From Letharia columbiana (Eukaryota; Ascomycota; Lecanoromycetes; Lecanorales; Parmeliaceae): a stretch of DNA of 64,000 nt. Positions 47,229 to 61,027 of this stretch are shown here, in pieces. The notes under the pieces were generated by a model. It was not told where the DNA came from. It saw only the letters and a program-made list of their open reading frames with translations, and did no database searches. Made by a program: the position numbers and the translations under genes. The number at the start of each line of letters is the position of its first letter. Within the stretch, counting starts at the first letter, position 1. Location: positions 1-64,000 of the forward strand of contig NW_023501039.1 of assembly GCF_014066305.1 (NCBI RefSeq). Reading direction: 5' to 3'.

Positions 47229-47380
47229 TATTATAAGCGTATTCTTAATATACTTCTTAGCTCTATAGCTAGCGAGCCTTAACGAAGATATCCTCTATTA
47301 TATTATATCTTCTTTTCATCTATATAATTCGATATCTTAGTTATCTTATTTAATATATCTATATTAATATTATATCTATA
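47229..47380 (+). repeat. 3' LTR of E5
   Basis: 152 bp matching 36768-36942 except for the missing 23-bp tandem step. The exact right end is inferred from the end of similarity. Confidence 0.75.
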
Positions 47381-47580
47381 TCGATTATACTCGTATCTCG
47401 CTTCGAGAATTAATTATATCGTAAGCTTATTACGATATATCTCTCTCTTAGAGTCTAAGTAGAAAATCATAGAATCGCTATATTAATTATTATTTTATAT
47501 AAAATACTCGTAATAATTAATCGAAATGCGAAATTCGCGACTTTTAACGATTTTTTTATAATTATTATATAATTCTTTAA
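47381..47580. other. Unassigned AT-rich flank of E5
   Basis: About 200 bp that match none of the element families in the window. It contains gcttattacgatatatctct and a CpG-containing stretch (aaatgcgaaattcgcgac) with a small inverted repeat. No gene. Confidence 0.4.
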
Positions 47581-47656
47581 TATTAGAGACTTAATAATAT
47601 ATATAATAACTCTATATTATAGTATAAAGAGAATATTATCTATATAGAATTATTAT
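47581..47656 (-). repeat. Family A LTR fragment
   Basis: The first 76 bp (plus-strand view) of a minus-oriented family A LTR, cut at tatatagaattattat. Confidence 0.75.
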
Positions 47657-47766
47657 TTATAAGAAAACTCTAATCTTATAATAAAATACTAAATTAATAT
47701 ATCTAAGAATATTACTTTATATATATCTAGATATATTTTTTATAAGATCGATATCTATTATATAAT
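47657..47766 (+). pseudogene. Fragment of family A pol end, inverted relative to its neighbours
   Basis: The reverse complement of about 4564-4680 (end of pol past the chromodomain), here in plus orientation between two minus-oriented LTR pieces. Confidence 0.7.
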
Positions 47767-47951
47767 TATTAGAAACTTAATAATATATATAATAACTCTA
47801 TATTATAGTATAAAGAGAATACTATCTATATAGAATTATTATAAATATAGACTTTATAGTAAGATAGAAAGATCGAAAGATCTTAATACGCTAAGTTTAA
47901 TTAGGCTATAATATAAGTAAGTAAGATTATAAGATTATTAAAATCGTAATA
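47767..47951 (-). repeat. 3' LTR of H4
   Basis: A 185-bp family A LTR; the adjacent 47952-47966 reversed is AAAGAGAGGAATAA, the likely polypurine tract. Confidence 0.85.
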
Positions 47952-49990
47952 TTATTCCTCTCTTTAATTCGAAGCTTCGGCGACGACTACTATATAGTAG
48001 ATATCGATCTTATAAAAAGTATATCTAGACGTATATAAAGTAATATTCTTAGATATATTAACTTAATATTCTATTACGATATCGAAGTCTTTTTATAAAT
48101 TAATATAGCTACTATAAATTAGTAGCGCTAATAAAGATAATTATTTTAAAGATCTTTTAAATAATAAATAAGAATTAACGATTTAAGGTGATAATAATAA
48201 AAGTCTACTATTAGATTCGAATATTCTATTATATTTATAAATAGTTATTAAAATAGATTTTTCTTAATCTTAGAGTTTCTATATCTAATTTTATATATAA
48301 GATATCCCCTCTTACTAATTAAGAGATTATTCTTTTATTTATTTAATTTAAATTAAACTATTTCTTTAATATTATAGATTTTATTTTCTTTATTAATATC
48401 GATAGATAATAATAAAAGCTCGATTTATTCTAATAATAGATTATTATTATTAAGATATAATAGTTATAAATAAAAGATAAAGTAAATATTATTTATAAAA
48501 GTCGAAAGTTCTAACTCGTAAGCGAAATTATTTAAAGCTTTAATAATTTTAAATAATTCGAAATTCTTATAATCTAGTAATTTACTAAGATATATAATTT
48601 TAATATTTTTTTTATTAAGTATAATTATATCTCCGACTCTAAATTCTAATATTAAGAGTCGATAATAATTAACTTACTTCTTCTATAAAGCTCGTAATTA
48701 TTCGAGTTAACTTTTTAGATAATTTCTTATAATATTAATCTTTTTAATAAATCTATTAGCTAATTTAATATCTCTTTTCGCTCTTTAACTAGCGGATTAA
48801 TTCTATAGAATAAAGAGTTCTATTTTTAAGCGGGGAATATATTCTTTAATAAAAAGAAATAATAATATATTTAATAAGGCGTTCTTATTAAAGTTAATTT
48901 CGAACTCTACTATTAATAATAAATTTATCTAATTATCTTAATTATAATTAATATAAGCTCTAAGATATTACTTTAAAGTAGCGTTAGCGTTTTTTATCTA
49001 TTTATTAATTTTAAGATAAAATATAATAAAGAGTTTAGATTTAATTCTAATTCTTTTATATAATCTTCTTTAGAAATATATTATAAATTAAATATCTTAA
49101 TCGAAAATAATAATAAATAAATATTCTTTCTCTCGCTATATAAATTTAATAAAGATTTAAACTACTATCTTTACTTCTAAAAAGTCTAAAAGAATAAATT
49201 TCTTCTTCTTATTAAGTTTATTTATAACTATTATAATATATTAATAAAAACGCTTATATTTAAGATAAATAGATAATAATATAATAAAATTAATAAAAAT
49301 ATCTTACTAGTATTATTCGAGAATAAAAAGGGATTTAAGAAGATCTTATTTATCTTCTTTATAGATCTTAGATCTTTTATAGATATAATAGCTCTTAATA
49401 TATCGAGTAATAAAATTCGTTATTCTTAACTAATAGTAGTATTTACTTATTTTATTATAAATTAATAATCTATTAGCGTAGCCTTCGAGTAAAGAGTTAT
49501 AAATATCTCTAATAATTTTAATTTATAATTCGAGAATATTTAATATATATAATCTATTATTAATATATAATAACTTATTATAAAGATAATAATTACTTAA
49601 TTCTAATTTAAGATTATTCTTAATTATTTTAAATAATAGCTTTCTCTATCTAGATATCTTTAATTAAATAATTTCTTAAATAATATTATTATAATTATAA
49701 GCGTTCTTTATTTAATATAATAACTTAGAAGTATTAATAGTAGAGACTTCTCTTAAAAAATCTCTATCGAGGCCTCTAATAATAATTCTTTATTGGAACT
49801 TTTTACTATTAATATTATTTTATTTACTAAATTTATATAATATTATAATTAAAGAGATAATATTTTCTCTTATATTATTTAAAAGTATAATAATTAAATA
49901 TATAATATTCTTAATATCTTTATTAAGATTATTATCTTTAAAAATTATATAATATTAATAATAAATATAATCGTTATTCTTATTTTTAGA
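47952..49990 (-). pseudogene. H4 integrase and chromodomain
   Basis: Co-linear with 4531-6600 of H1; the chromodomain-like part is at about 48370-48180 and the GPY/F-type part at about 48630-48430. No open frame. Confidence 0.7.
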
Positions 49991-51440
49991 TAGATCTCTT
50001 ACTTATTTAGTAAGATTATTAGATTTAATATTTTATTTCTCTAAACGATAGATAATATAAAAGTTAAATTTAAATAAAAACTTTATCTATCTTACTTAAC
50101 GAAAGTTAAATTATTTAAATAATATAAAGTATTATAAATTCTTATAATTTAAAATAACTTTAATAAAATTCTTAATAAGAATATTAGTTAGTTTAAAATA
50201 TTATTTCTCGAAGACTTATATTATAGCTATAAGTTTCTTATTATAGATATTATAGTTATACTTTATAGAAGATATCTTTTTAAAAAGAAATATTATAAAT
50301 CTAAATATTTTATCTTTATTTTCTTATAATAAAATAATAATAATTATTAAATTAGACGCGTTTATTTCTAATTAAGTTTTTTTATTTAGATCGAAGTAAG
50401 TAAATATAGAGATAGTAGTAAAAGCTTTCTTAAGTATTTCGAAAGCGAATTATTTAAGATATTTTTAAGTCTATAAATAGATAAAGTCTTTCTTCTATTA
50501 AATACGAGTAAAATTTATTAGAAATATAGCGATTTTAGAATATCTTATAATAAACTTTTAATAGAAATTAGCGAATTTTAGAAATATTTATATATCTTTA
50601 ATATATTTAAATTTCTTTTATTAAATAATAATCTTAATTTTCTTTATATTTATTTCTACTTCTTTTATAATAATAATTAATTCTAGATATTTAACTCTAA
50701 TAATATAGAAATCGTATTTATTAATATTAAGATAGAGATTAACTTATCGAAGTTTTTTTAATATCTTTTCTATATATTAAATATACTTATCTTTAATATT
50801 ATTATAAATAAGAATATCGTCTAAATAGATAATATAAAATATATTTAGATATTCGCGTAAGATATTATTAATAAATATTTAAAAAGTAATAAAGGTATTA
50901 TATAATTCGAAAGATATTATTATATATTCGAATAAACTATATCGAGTAAGAAATATAATTTTTTTCTTATAATTCTTTTTTATTCTAATTTCGTTAAAAG
51001 CGGCTATAATATCGAATTTATTATATATTCTTATCGTATATAATTTAGCGAAGATCTCTTTAATTAATAAGAAAGCGTTTTAATTAGAAATAATAAATAT
51101 ATTAAAGACTCTATAATTTACGTATAATCTAAATCCTCTATCGAGTTTCTTTATAATTAAAATAGATATTATATAAAAAGAAGTACTTAATTTAATATAG
51201 TCTTTTTCTAATATCTTATTAATATATTTCTTTATAACTAATATCTAATCTCTAAAGAGCTTATAAACCCTTTTCGATAGTAGAATAACTTCTTTCTTAA
51301 AATCTATTTCGTAATTAATAAAGCGATAAGAGAAAAGTTTATTAATTTTAATAGGATTTTAAATATCTAATTATTCGTAATATACTATAAGAACTTATTT
51401 TCATAACTATTTCGTAATTAATAATTTCTTTCTTAGCTTA
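49991..51440 (-). pseudogene. H4 RNase H and reverse transcriptase
   Basis: The catalytic YLDD is intact at 50827-50816 (minus strand), and the fingers block lies at about 51190-51100. This region contains the 1.13 kb missing from E1. Confidence 0.8.
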
Positions 51441-52763
51441 TAAAAGAACTTCTTATAATCTTCTACTATAATAGCGATAATATTAATAATAAACTTTACT
51501 TTCTTATTAATAAAATTAGAAAGTTATTTAAAGTCTTAAAACTATATAATAATAACTTAATTCTCTAATTTTTTAATTATCTTAATAAAGATATAGATAA
51601 AGATCTTTATTATATTCTTTTTTTAAATATAATCTTTATTATATAATTTAAGTTCTTTTTTAAAAACTTATTATTACTTTAGATAATAACGAGTTTATTA
51701 TATAATAAATAATTAAATATATAATAATCTAAATTAAATATAATAATTCTAAATTTAAAGAATATATAAGAATTATATTATTCTAATTATAATATATCTA
51801 GAATAATATTAAATCGTTTTAATAAGATAATTAAGTATTAAAGTTCTTCTATATAGTTTTTTAAGGCGAGTTTTATTAAGATTATATATATAATATTAGA
51901 TATAAAAATAGATTTATTATTAGCTAATTATAATCTATAAAATTATATTAATACTATCTTAGATAACTTATTTATTTTAATAAAAGATATATTTATAAAG
52001 CTTAATATTAAAGCTTTAATATTCGAGAGATAATTAGTCTTAATCTATTCTATTAATATAATAATTTTTCTATAAAAGTCTAATTAATATTTATTCTATA
52101 AAGAGACTTTAATAGCGATAATATACGCGGATAAAAAGACGAAAGCGAGTATTCTTTCTATTTCTAACTCTTTAATTCTTATATATAAAGCTTTTAAATT
52201 TCTAATAGCGACTTAATTAGAGATATTTAATTTTCTAATTCTTATAATAATTCGATAAGAACGTTCTTCTTAACGCTAATAACTTTTAGAATTATATTAA
52301 TTTATTCTTTTATTAATAAATCTATATTCTTATATAGAGTACTATTATCGCTAAAATGATATTTAATCTTTAAATACTTAAAATATCTATCTTCTTTTCG
52401 AATTCTATTTATTAATAATTTAGAATACTTATATTCTTATATATAGAAATTTTCGATAATAATATTATTATTTCTTTTAATAAATAAAGTATTACGCTAA
52501 TTATTCGAGGGGATAGAGTTTCTACGATTATTATTAATTTTATTAATTTCTTTCTTACTCTTTAAGTCTAATATATTATTAATAGTCTATAGATTTATAT
52601 TTAATACTTATAAAAAAATAATTAATTCTTAAAAAGTATTAAAAGATTATTTTAAAATTCGATATCTTAGGCGTATAAAGATTAATCGTTTTAGATTAAA
52701 TATTTTATAAATATTAGTAAATCTTAAAGAAGTGATAGCTATAGAGAATTATACGTAGAAGTT
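51441..52763 (-). pseudogene. H4 gag (partial) and protease region
   Basis: Aligns with H1 20750-23015 without E3; ends inside gag at 52763. Confidence 0.7.
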
Positions 52764-52964
52764 ACTGGCCGGAAAGGTATGGTATATCCCATGGGATATT
52801 TCATATCAAGTGATATCATATCGTACCCGGGTATGGTATGGGTAGGGTCGGATATCATACCATTTTTCTGGTATGGGTTTGGGATCTTGGCGGGATATTT
52901 CACGGTATGGTATATCTATGAGATTATATTATGGAATAGTATATATATAAGATATCCCTACTGA
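52764..52964. other. Unmutated, palindrome-rich island
   Basis: A 200-bp stretch with normal TG/CA content in an AT desert, starting actggccggaaagg. It is built of ggtatgg, gatatcat and their inverted forms: ATACCA/TGGTAT arms around 52856-52879, and the palindromes tacccgggta and cccatggg. It may be the end of a DNA transposon with subterminal repeats that truncated H4. The 61-codon frame at 52779-52964 is a reading of these repeats, not a convincing gene. Confidence 0.55.
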
Positions 52965-55900
52965 GATTTCTATATTTATAGAATAATTCGACTGAGATAT
53001 ATAGAATATATTTATTCTTTTTTATTAAGAGAGAGGAAATATAAAGAGTAATTTAATATAGCTATTTATCTTTTTATTAATATTAATAATTAGAATAATA
53101 ATTAAAACTATAAGCGTCTCTATTCTTCTTCTTAAAATTATAATATAAAAAAATATTCTAAATTTTAAATCTTTAAATATTATAAGAATAAAATTCTATA
53201 ATTATCTTTATTTATATATTTATTTTAACGCGTTAGATAAGCTTAATAAACTTTATATTTATTTTTCTTTTAAACTTTAATCTACTCTTTTATTCTACTC
53301 TATCTTAATTTTATTAAGTACTCTAAATCTATCTCTATTTAATTAAACTTATTAACTATTTATAAATAAATTCGCTTCTTAAGTTATCTTAAATCTCTTC
53401 TTTAAAATTAAATCTATTATTACTAACTCTCTCTAATTATAAATTTATCGATTACTTCTCTATATATTATAGAGTATTAATAATATATCTTAATAAATTT
53501 ATAAATATTAAACTTATCGAAGTACTTTTTATACGCTCGTTATCTTCGCTAATATAATTATTATAAATATTAATTAAGTTTTTACATAAAGCACTATTAG
53601 TTCTTTTAATTTAATTCGATATATTAAGATCTTCTTTAAGATTAAGTTTAGTCTATTTAAGCTCGTTTTCTTAATATTTTATATAAAGAATCATTATTAA
53701 AATACGAAATATCGCTAATAAATAATGCTTCTAAATACTATAATATTTTTTAATTATTAAAAAATATCACTTATACATAATAGCCCCCGCGAGAGAATAA
53801 AGAATATTACAAGTTATTTAAGCGACTATAACGTATTTAAACTTTAATTTCTTTTATTATTTTAAAATTAAAAGATTTACTAAATTATTAAAAGAAGCTT
53901 TATAAAAGTTAGAAGTAAGATTATAACTAGAATAATAATTAGAAGATTTATTATTTCTTCTATATTACTAAAACTAATTATATTTATTCTTATTATCTAA
54001 ATTCTTAACCTCGAATTCTATTATTTAATTAAGCATATTTTTATTTAATTAATTTATTCGCTTAACTCTTTATAATTAACTATTTATATTAATATTTTAA
54101 TAATTTTAAAATATTCTTTTAAGCGTTTTTTAATAAATTTTTATCTATAGCTTCTTTCTAGTATTAATCTTTTAATTTAATTTCTTTAATTTTATATTAT
54201 TATAATTTAAATATAAAAGCGTAATTTATTTATATAGATAGTTTAAATTTAATTAAGTTTAACTATAATAGATAGTTAATTTCTCGCGAGTTATTTTAAA
54301 AAATTTAAAAAGTTCTTTTTTTTAAGAAATTCTCTTTCTTCTTAATTTTCTAAGCTTTTTATTTATATAATTAAATAGATAATTATAGATATTAAAGACG
54401 TAGTAAATTATAATCTTCTTTTCTCTATTTATTAATTTTATAAATTTATAAAAAGACTTAATAAGCTAAATTAAATATTAAATCTATTAGAAATTAATTA
54501 AAAATTATTTAGACGTCTAGACTATAATTTCTATCTATAATTATTTTTTATTACTTAATCTTAAGTAGATAGTTAATTTATTCTTTAAAAAGTATATAAT
54601 ATCGATATAAAGAAGTAGAACGCGAATTAATATCTAATAAGTTAAATTTTAATAAATCTTAATATTCTAAAAAAGCTTAAAAGAGTATTTTTAATAATAT
54701 TACTTCTTTTTAGAAGATTAATATTTATCTAATATTAAAACGTTTTTATTTTAAAGTTATTTAGTTTATAATATAAAAAAGATCTTTTTACGCTAGCCGC
54801 TAATATTAATATATATAATAATTTTTTAAATTTTAATATAATTAATAATATAATAATTAGAATAATAATAAAAAATATTATATCTTTATTAGAGTTATCG
54901 ATAAATTAATTATACTTACTCGAACTTAATTCTTATCTTCTTTATTATCTTAACTTTTTTAAAATTTCTTATTTATTAAAATAATCTTAATATTATCTAG
55001 AAGTTCTTTTAAAATTAGTTAAATAATATATATTATATAAAAAATATATTATAAATAATTCGAGAATTTAAATTCTTTAATATTAAGCGGGTTCTCTATT
55101 ACGAAAATAGAAAGATAAGTAATTAAATCTTCGAAGAGTATATTATTATTATTAGCGTTATTAATTATAAATTTAAATATATAATTTTAAATCTTATATT
55201 CTATAAAAATTAAATTAATAATACTTATAAGTTTTTAACTAGTATATTTATCTTCGATATACTCGAAGTTTATAAGAATCTTATACTATTATTAGTTAAT
55301 ATTAATAAAAAAGATTAGAATTATTATAAATAATTAATAATTATAAGATAATTAATAATTTAGAATTAGAGAGACTTTAATATTATTAATTAATAAATTC
55401 TTTAATAATCTTATCTCTAGCTCTATAGCTTTTTTTATTAATTAATTCTTTATAATAGATATTAACTCTAATTATATATTAAGATTAAAATAATATAAAA
55501 GTTATAATATCTTAAAATTATTAATAATTATAAATAAAATATTAATATTTATAATCTAGCGATAAAATTATTTTAAAAAGTCTTTATATATAAGCTTTCG
55601 ATCTTTTAATATTATAAAAAAATCTTAATATTATTTTTTCTAGAGTAAATAGTAAGCTAGATATTTTATTTATCATTTTATTTATTAATAATCTATATCG
55701 TCTAGCTTAGAAATATATCTAATTTTTATAACTATCGACTAGATTCGTTTATTATAAACTACTTAAATTAGATTTCTTAATATATTTCTTAGACTTAATA
55801 TATATTATTATATTACTTATTTTATAATTTATAAATAAATAAATTAGAATCTTATTATAGTAATAATAAATAATATATAACTCTCTAAAATCGATAAGCG

Positions 55901-57860
55901 TATATTTATTAAATTATATCTATTTCTAGAATTTTCTAATATCTAAATCTTAATGAATAGGTTAATAATCGCTATTAAGTTTAAACTAATTCTATATAAT
56001 CTATATTATCTTTATTTATTATTATATTTATTATTTTTTATTATTAATATTAAAAAGAAAGTAAGATTTATTATTATTTTTATATCGAAATATATTTATT
56101 AATATCTTATATTAAGTATCGTTAATTAAGAAAATCGAGCTTACGCTAGATAAAGGTCTAGTTAATATTATAAGATTAAGATATTTAAAAAGAAATTAAA
56201 AGAGATACGTAATTAAATAAAATATTAGAAATAAAATGAAATTAATATTTAATATATAAATCTTATTTTCTCGCTATAATAGAAACTTATATCGCTTTAA
56301 TAACTTATATCGCTTTAATAATATATTATTATATTATTTCTAATATTTTAAATTAAAGATTAATTCTTTCTAATTAATATTATAATTAATAATTATATAT
56401 TTAAAAATATATAATAACGCTAATATAGAATTAGTATTTAATTTAATTAATTTAAAACTCTAATTAGTCTAGCTATTAACGCTTTTCTACTTAATATAAT
56501 ATATACTTAATTCGCTTTAATACTACTCGTTTACCGCTATATTATTTTAAATATTAGAATTAGAAATTATATCTTTTTAATTAATATTCTAATTATTAGT
56601 TATATTAATAAAAGCGTATATTAATATCTTAAAACTATTAAATAAATTTTATTAGATATTAATATAGAATTAAAATTTAATTTAAACGCTTTAATAATTT
56701 AATTAGCTAGATTAATTATTATCTAAATCTTCTATATATAGAAATTAAATCTTTTATTATATTAAGATTATTCTTAAATCTTAAGATCTTTCTTATTAAT
56801 ACGACTCTCTTCTATTTAAGTAATATTATAATATCTTTTATTTAAACGTTAAAATATTAGAATATTATATTCTTCGCTTTTAATTAGATAATCTTATCTT
56901 TAAATCGATATCTTTAATCTTATAAAAATAATAATTAATTCGTTATAGACGAAAGTAAAAAAGAAATAATATCTTTTTTTATCTTTAAAATAGAAAAAGA
57001 GAAGAGAGTAAGTAAATTAATTATAAGCTATACGCGATTTAATATTTAAGAATAATAAATTAATAAAGTTATAATATTAGAATAAAGAGCTTTTTTTATA
57101 ATTAATAAATATAAAATTAAATAGAAATTAATTAAATTAATAAGATTATCTTTAGTAAGTATACCGCATATATAAAGAATATCGAAATATATGAAATATA
57201 TATGAAATATAAGAGGGGGCGTATATATATAGTTATAAATATCTAAAATATATTTAAAATATAGAAAGAAGCGCTTATATATAGCTCTACGATATATATT
57301 AGTAAAAAAGAAATTAATCTCTTTTTCTAATTAGCTTTCTAATTAACGTTTAAACTTAATCTATCTTTAAATAGCATTTTATTTTAATAAAATTTTAATT
57401 ATATAATATTAATTAGCTCGATAATAAATACTTAATATTATTCTTTTCTAATTCACCCTCTTCTTTCTTAAAAATTCTTTTTATTATTATAATAATTATA
57501 TTATAATACGCTTATTTATTACGATATTATCTATATCTAGAGAAAATAAAATTATTTTCTTTATATTCTATAATTAAATTAGATTAATAATATTATTTTT
57601 ATAAAGTAAATATACGCTTAATAGCGCTATATCTCTTAATATAATAATTAATTATAATATTAAATATAATTTATTAATATATAATATTATTATTTATTAA
57701 AGCTATTAACTCGATAGTTATAAAAGCTTAAGAATTTTTTAATAATTTACTAACTATTAATCTAGACTCGTCTAAATTATTAAAGCGAAGTAAAAATAAG
57801 ACTTCGCGAAGGCGAAGATTAAGAGATTATACGCGAAGTTTAAAAAGTATAGCTATAAAT
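52965..57860. other. Unclassified RIP-degraded DNA
   Basis: About 4.9 kb of extreme AT content that matches none of the families above. Degraded coding sequence is likely: the minus strand at about 53640-53400 reads for some 60 codons with few stops (for example SEDNERIKSTSISLIFINLL). The plus strand at about 53890-54000 has a basic SKIITRIIIRRF-type stretch of the sort seen in DNA-binding domains. Neither is enough to name a transposon class. A CpG-bearing patch tagcccccgcgagag lies at 53781-53795. Confidence 0.35.
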
Positions 57861-57866
57861 AAAAAA

Positions 57867-57926
57867 AGTGTATAATTATATTAGTTATATATATCTAAAT
57901 TAGATAATAAATTAATTATATACACT
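57867..57926. repeat. 60-bp foldback with nested palindrome
   Basis: AGTGTATA at the left end is inverted as TATACACT at the right end, and the centre holds TATCTAA-A-TTAGATA (57892-57906). It could be a very small MITE or a relic terminal structure. Confidence 0.55.
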
Positions 57927-58594
57927 AATTATATTATTATTAATTAGATTTAAAAGTTTATATATTAAAGAAAATTCGCGAATAGTAGAGATTAACGAAT
58001 TTAATTATTTTTTAAATTATATTCGCTTAAGTAATAAAGAAGATCTTAATTTATATAACTTCAAAATCGATTAGTTCGCTTCGAATTTAAATCTTTATAT
58101 TATAAACACTTTAAGAAGCTATAAAGATAAAATTAGCGAGCGATTTTAATAATATAACTTATTTTCTAATAATTATAAATAAAGAAAATTATTAATTAAT
58201 ATCTAGCGGCTTAATTATATATATTTTATATAAAAAGAATTACTTTATAATCGAAAGATATATAGCTTTTTAGATAATTATAATAAGATATAAGTTTATA
58301 AATAATAATATAGTATTATTAAAGTCTAGACGTAGTTTTTATAAAAAGAAAATATATAATAAATAAAAGAAAAATTATTTTAAGTTGAGAATAAGATATT
58401 CTAATTATTATTCTATTTATTACGTTTAATTAATAATATTTAGCTATTATACTTAATCTAATAACTTTATATATTTTATATTTATAGAATAAAACTTCTT
58501 AAATCGATTTAAATATAGATATATATTTATAAAAATGTTATTACTTTAATAAAAGAGGCTTCTTATTCTAAAATCTATATTAAATTAAAGATTA
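57927..58594. other. RIP-degraded DNA, nothing recognisable
   Basis: AT-rich sequence with no repeat partner in the window and no open frame. Confidence 0.4.
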
Positions 58595-58873
58595 TATCCC
58601 TACGCCTAATAGCTTTAATTTCTATAGTTATTATTAATATCGCGACTAAATTCGTATAGTAATAGTATATCTTTCTTATTAGCGAATATTTCTATATTCG
58701 ATAACTTTAATTTTTATAATTATTATTAATAACGGAATTAAATTCGTATAGTAATAGTATATCTTTCTTATTAGCGAGTATCCCTACATTTAATAACTTT
58801 AGTTTTTATAATTATTATTAATATTACGACCAAATTCGTATAGTAATAATATATCTTTCTTATTAACGAGTAT
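58595..58873. repeat. 92-bp tandem repeat, three copies
   Basis: The core attcgtatagtaatagtatatctttcttatta recurs with a period of 92 bp (gtatagt at 58654, 58746 and 58838). The units differ mainly by RIP-type transitions. Confidence 0.8.
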
Positions 58874-60278
58874 GTTAATAATCGTAAATAACTAAAATAT
58901 AATAGAAAATAGTAGGCGATTCTTAGTAATATTCGATCTTAAATCTATAGCTTCTTTATCTCGTCTAAAAGTAAAGATATTTATATCTAAAATTTAAAGT
59001 AAGTATATTTTAATATATAGTTATTAAATATCTAGATATAAATCTTTTAGCTAAAAGATTAATTTTTTTAGAGTTAACTAGTATAATTATAATAATAATT
59101 AGAAGTATAATTATTATATTATATAGCGTATTTTAATAGATTAAATTCGATAGGCTTCGCTAGTATAACGCTAGATAGATTTTAAGATATTAAAGCTATA
59201 AGTAGAAATTCTCTCTTTCTTTCTTTCTTAGTATTTTATTATAAATTAAATATTTTCTTTTATCGATATTTTATATTATAATTATTTTATCTTATTCGTT
59301 TTAATTTAATTTAATAATAATATATTATTAGTAATTATTAATTTCGATAGTAATTCTATTATATTATTATTATATAAAGATAGCGATATTAATTCACGTA
59401 TTAAGTCGATCTATTTAAAAGATAATATAGATCTTAATAATCTTTTTAACGATATAAATAATTAGCGGGATAATCGCTTATTTAATCTTTATATTAAGAC
59501 TTTAAATTAAAAGAAAATCTTAAAATCTTCTAGCCGTAAAAAGATAATTACAAAAAAAATCGAATAAGATAAATCTTTAGTTATTTACGCTCTCGGTATA
59601 AAGATCGCAAGAAAGAGTATATCGGAGTTTTTACTTATAAAGATTAAAAATCGATATTGAAAGTAAGAAAGTAAGTATAGTAATATAATATGTTAATAAG
59701 TAATATATATATATAATTAATAATAATTTAGCTATTATTTTACGGGAGATTAAAAGATATTAGAAATTAACTAATTTACTTCTTTTAAAAAGATCTTTCG
59801 CTTGTATAATACAGGAGATTATTAATATAATATTATTACCTTATTATACTATACGAATTTAAGCTTCTATATTAAATACGTTATAAGAAGCTATTAAAGC
59901 GGCTCTAGTATCGAAATTCTATTATATATTAGCTTTCTATTAAGTTATTATTCTATTAATAAATTATATAGTTAATAATCTCTACGCTATTTATAGTAAA
60001 AGAGTTATATTAATAATTAAAGATATAAAGCTTATACGAATAATATGTCGATATATAATGAAAGAAAGTATATAAAAAATGAGAATAAGATAATTAAAAA
60101 TATTTTACTTAGATAGAAGAGGGTTAAGATACTCGATATAGAATAGAATTCTAATTATCTTTCTAATTATTGAAAAATATATAAATTTATTATTCTAATA
60201 ATAGTCTCTTTATATCTTCTTTATTAGCGAGAACTTCTTATTCGAATAGATATATAGCTAATAATTCTAATACGAAAA

Positions 60279-60380
60279 ATAAGATCTTAGATTCTTAAAC
60301 TTTAAAGTATTATAAGTTAAATAATAATTATAAATAACTTTAATATAAACTAGATTAGAAGTAAGAATTTAAATATAATT
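60279..60380. repeat. 102-bp direct repeat, copy 1
   Basis: aataagatcttagattctta...gtaagaattt; the partner at 60926-61027 differs mainly by transitions. Confidence 0.7.
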
Positions 60381-60925
60381 TATATTATTAATAAGAAGAT
60401 CGCTAAGAAAGAGATAGTACTTAGCGTTAATCTATATAAATAAAATATAGTCGAATTATAAAACGCGCTTATAAATCGAATAAGAATTCGAATAATTTAT
60501 AAATATAGATTTTTCTTATAAAAGCTCGTTAAGATAGTTTATGAGAGTATAAAATCTCTATTATTTCTATATTCTTATATTATTAATAGCTTTATTTATA
60601 AGAATATTTAATAAAATAAAGATATCGAGATTAAAGACTCGATCGATAAATATTTCTTTTTAATTTATAAAAGTATATTTAAAATCTAATTAGACGTCGG
60701 AAATTAGAAATTTATACTTAATTACTATAAAGTATTATTTTAGCTTTATACGAAGTTTAAGATTTAAGATCTAGATCGTAGAATCGATTGCGTTTATTAC
60801 GTGTATAAGATAAAAGAGAAATATCGATAATAAATAAGTAAAGAAACGCTTAAGGCGTAATAATAATTACTTTAAAAGAGAGTCTTAAGCGATAATATTA
60901 ATTACGTATATATATCGAAAGTATA

Positions 60926-61027
60926 AAATAAGATCTTAAATTCTTAAATCTTAAAGTATCGTAAGTTAAATAATAATCGTAAATAAACTTAGTATAAATT
61001 AAATTAGAAGTAAGAATTTAATATAAT
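60926..61027. repeat. 102-bp direct repeat, copy 2
   Basis: See 60279-60380; about 550 bp separate the copies. Confidence 0.7.

Larger units (their letters stand above)
36768..47380 (+). mobile_element. Element E5: third Ty3/gypsy chromovirus family, carrying X3 and X4
   Basis: Plus-strand element with LTRs at 36768-36942 and 47229-47380, about 7.0 kb after removing X3/X4. Order: gag with zinc knuckle (42407-42448), RT (fingers block near 43795, active site 44098-44109), RNase H (about 44539-44740), integrase (zinc-binding region about 45240-45400, catalytic core from about 45424), chromodomain (about 46315-46510), polypurine tract, 3' LTR. Its flanks (gataa on the left, tcgat on the right) do not form a clean duplication, so one end may be rearranged. 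Confidence 0.88.
47767..52763 (-). mobile_element. Element H4: family A Ty3/gypsy, 5' truncated, reference copy
   Basis: 3' LTR (47767-47951), integrase/chromodomain, RNase H, RT and part of gag, uninterrupted, ending at 52763 where unrelated sequence begins. This copy shows the empty insertion sites of E1 (about 50005) and E2 (about 50380) in H1. Heavily RIP-degraded. The gag start and 5' LTR are missing. Confidence 0.85.

Noticed and set aside
52779..52964. 61-codon plus-strand open frame in the palindromic island
   Set aside because: It is a translation of ggtatgg/gatatcat repeats, very rich in Y, I, G and W, and runs into RIP-type AT sequence. Nothing supports a protein.
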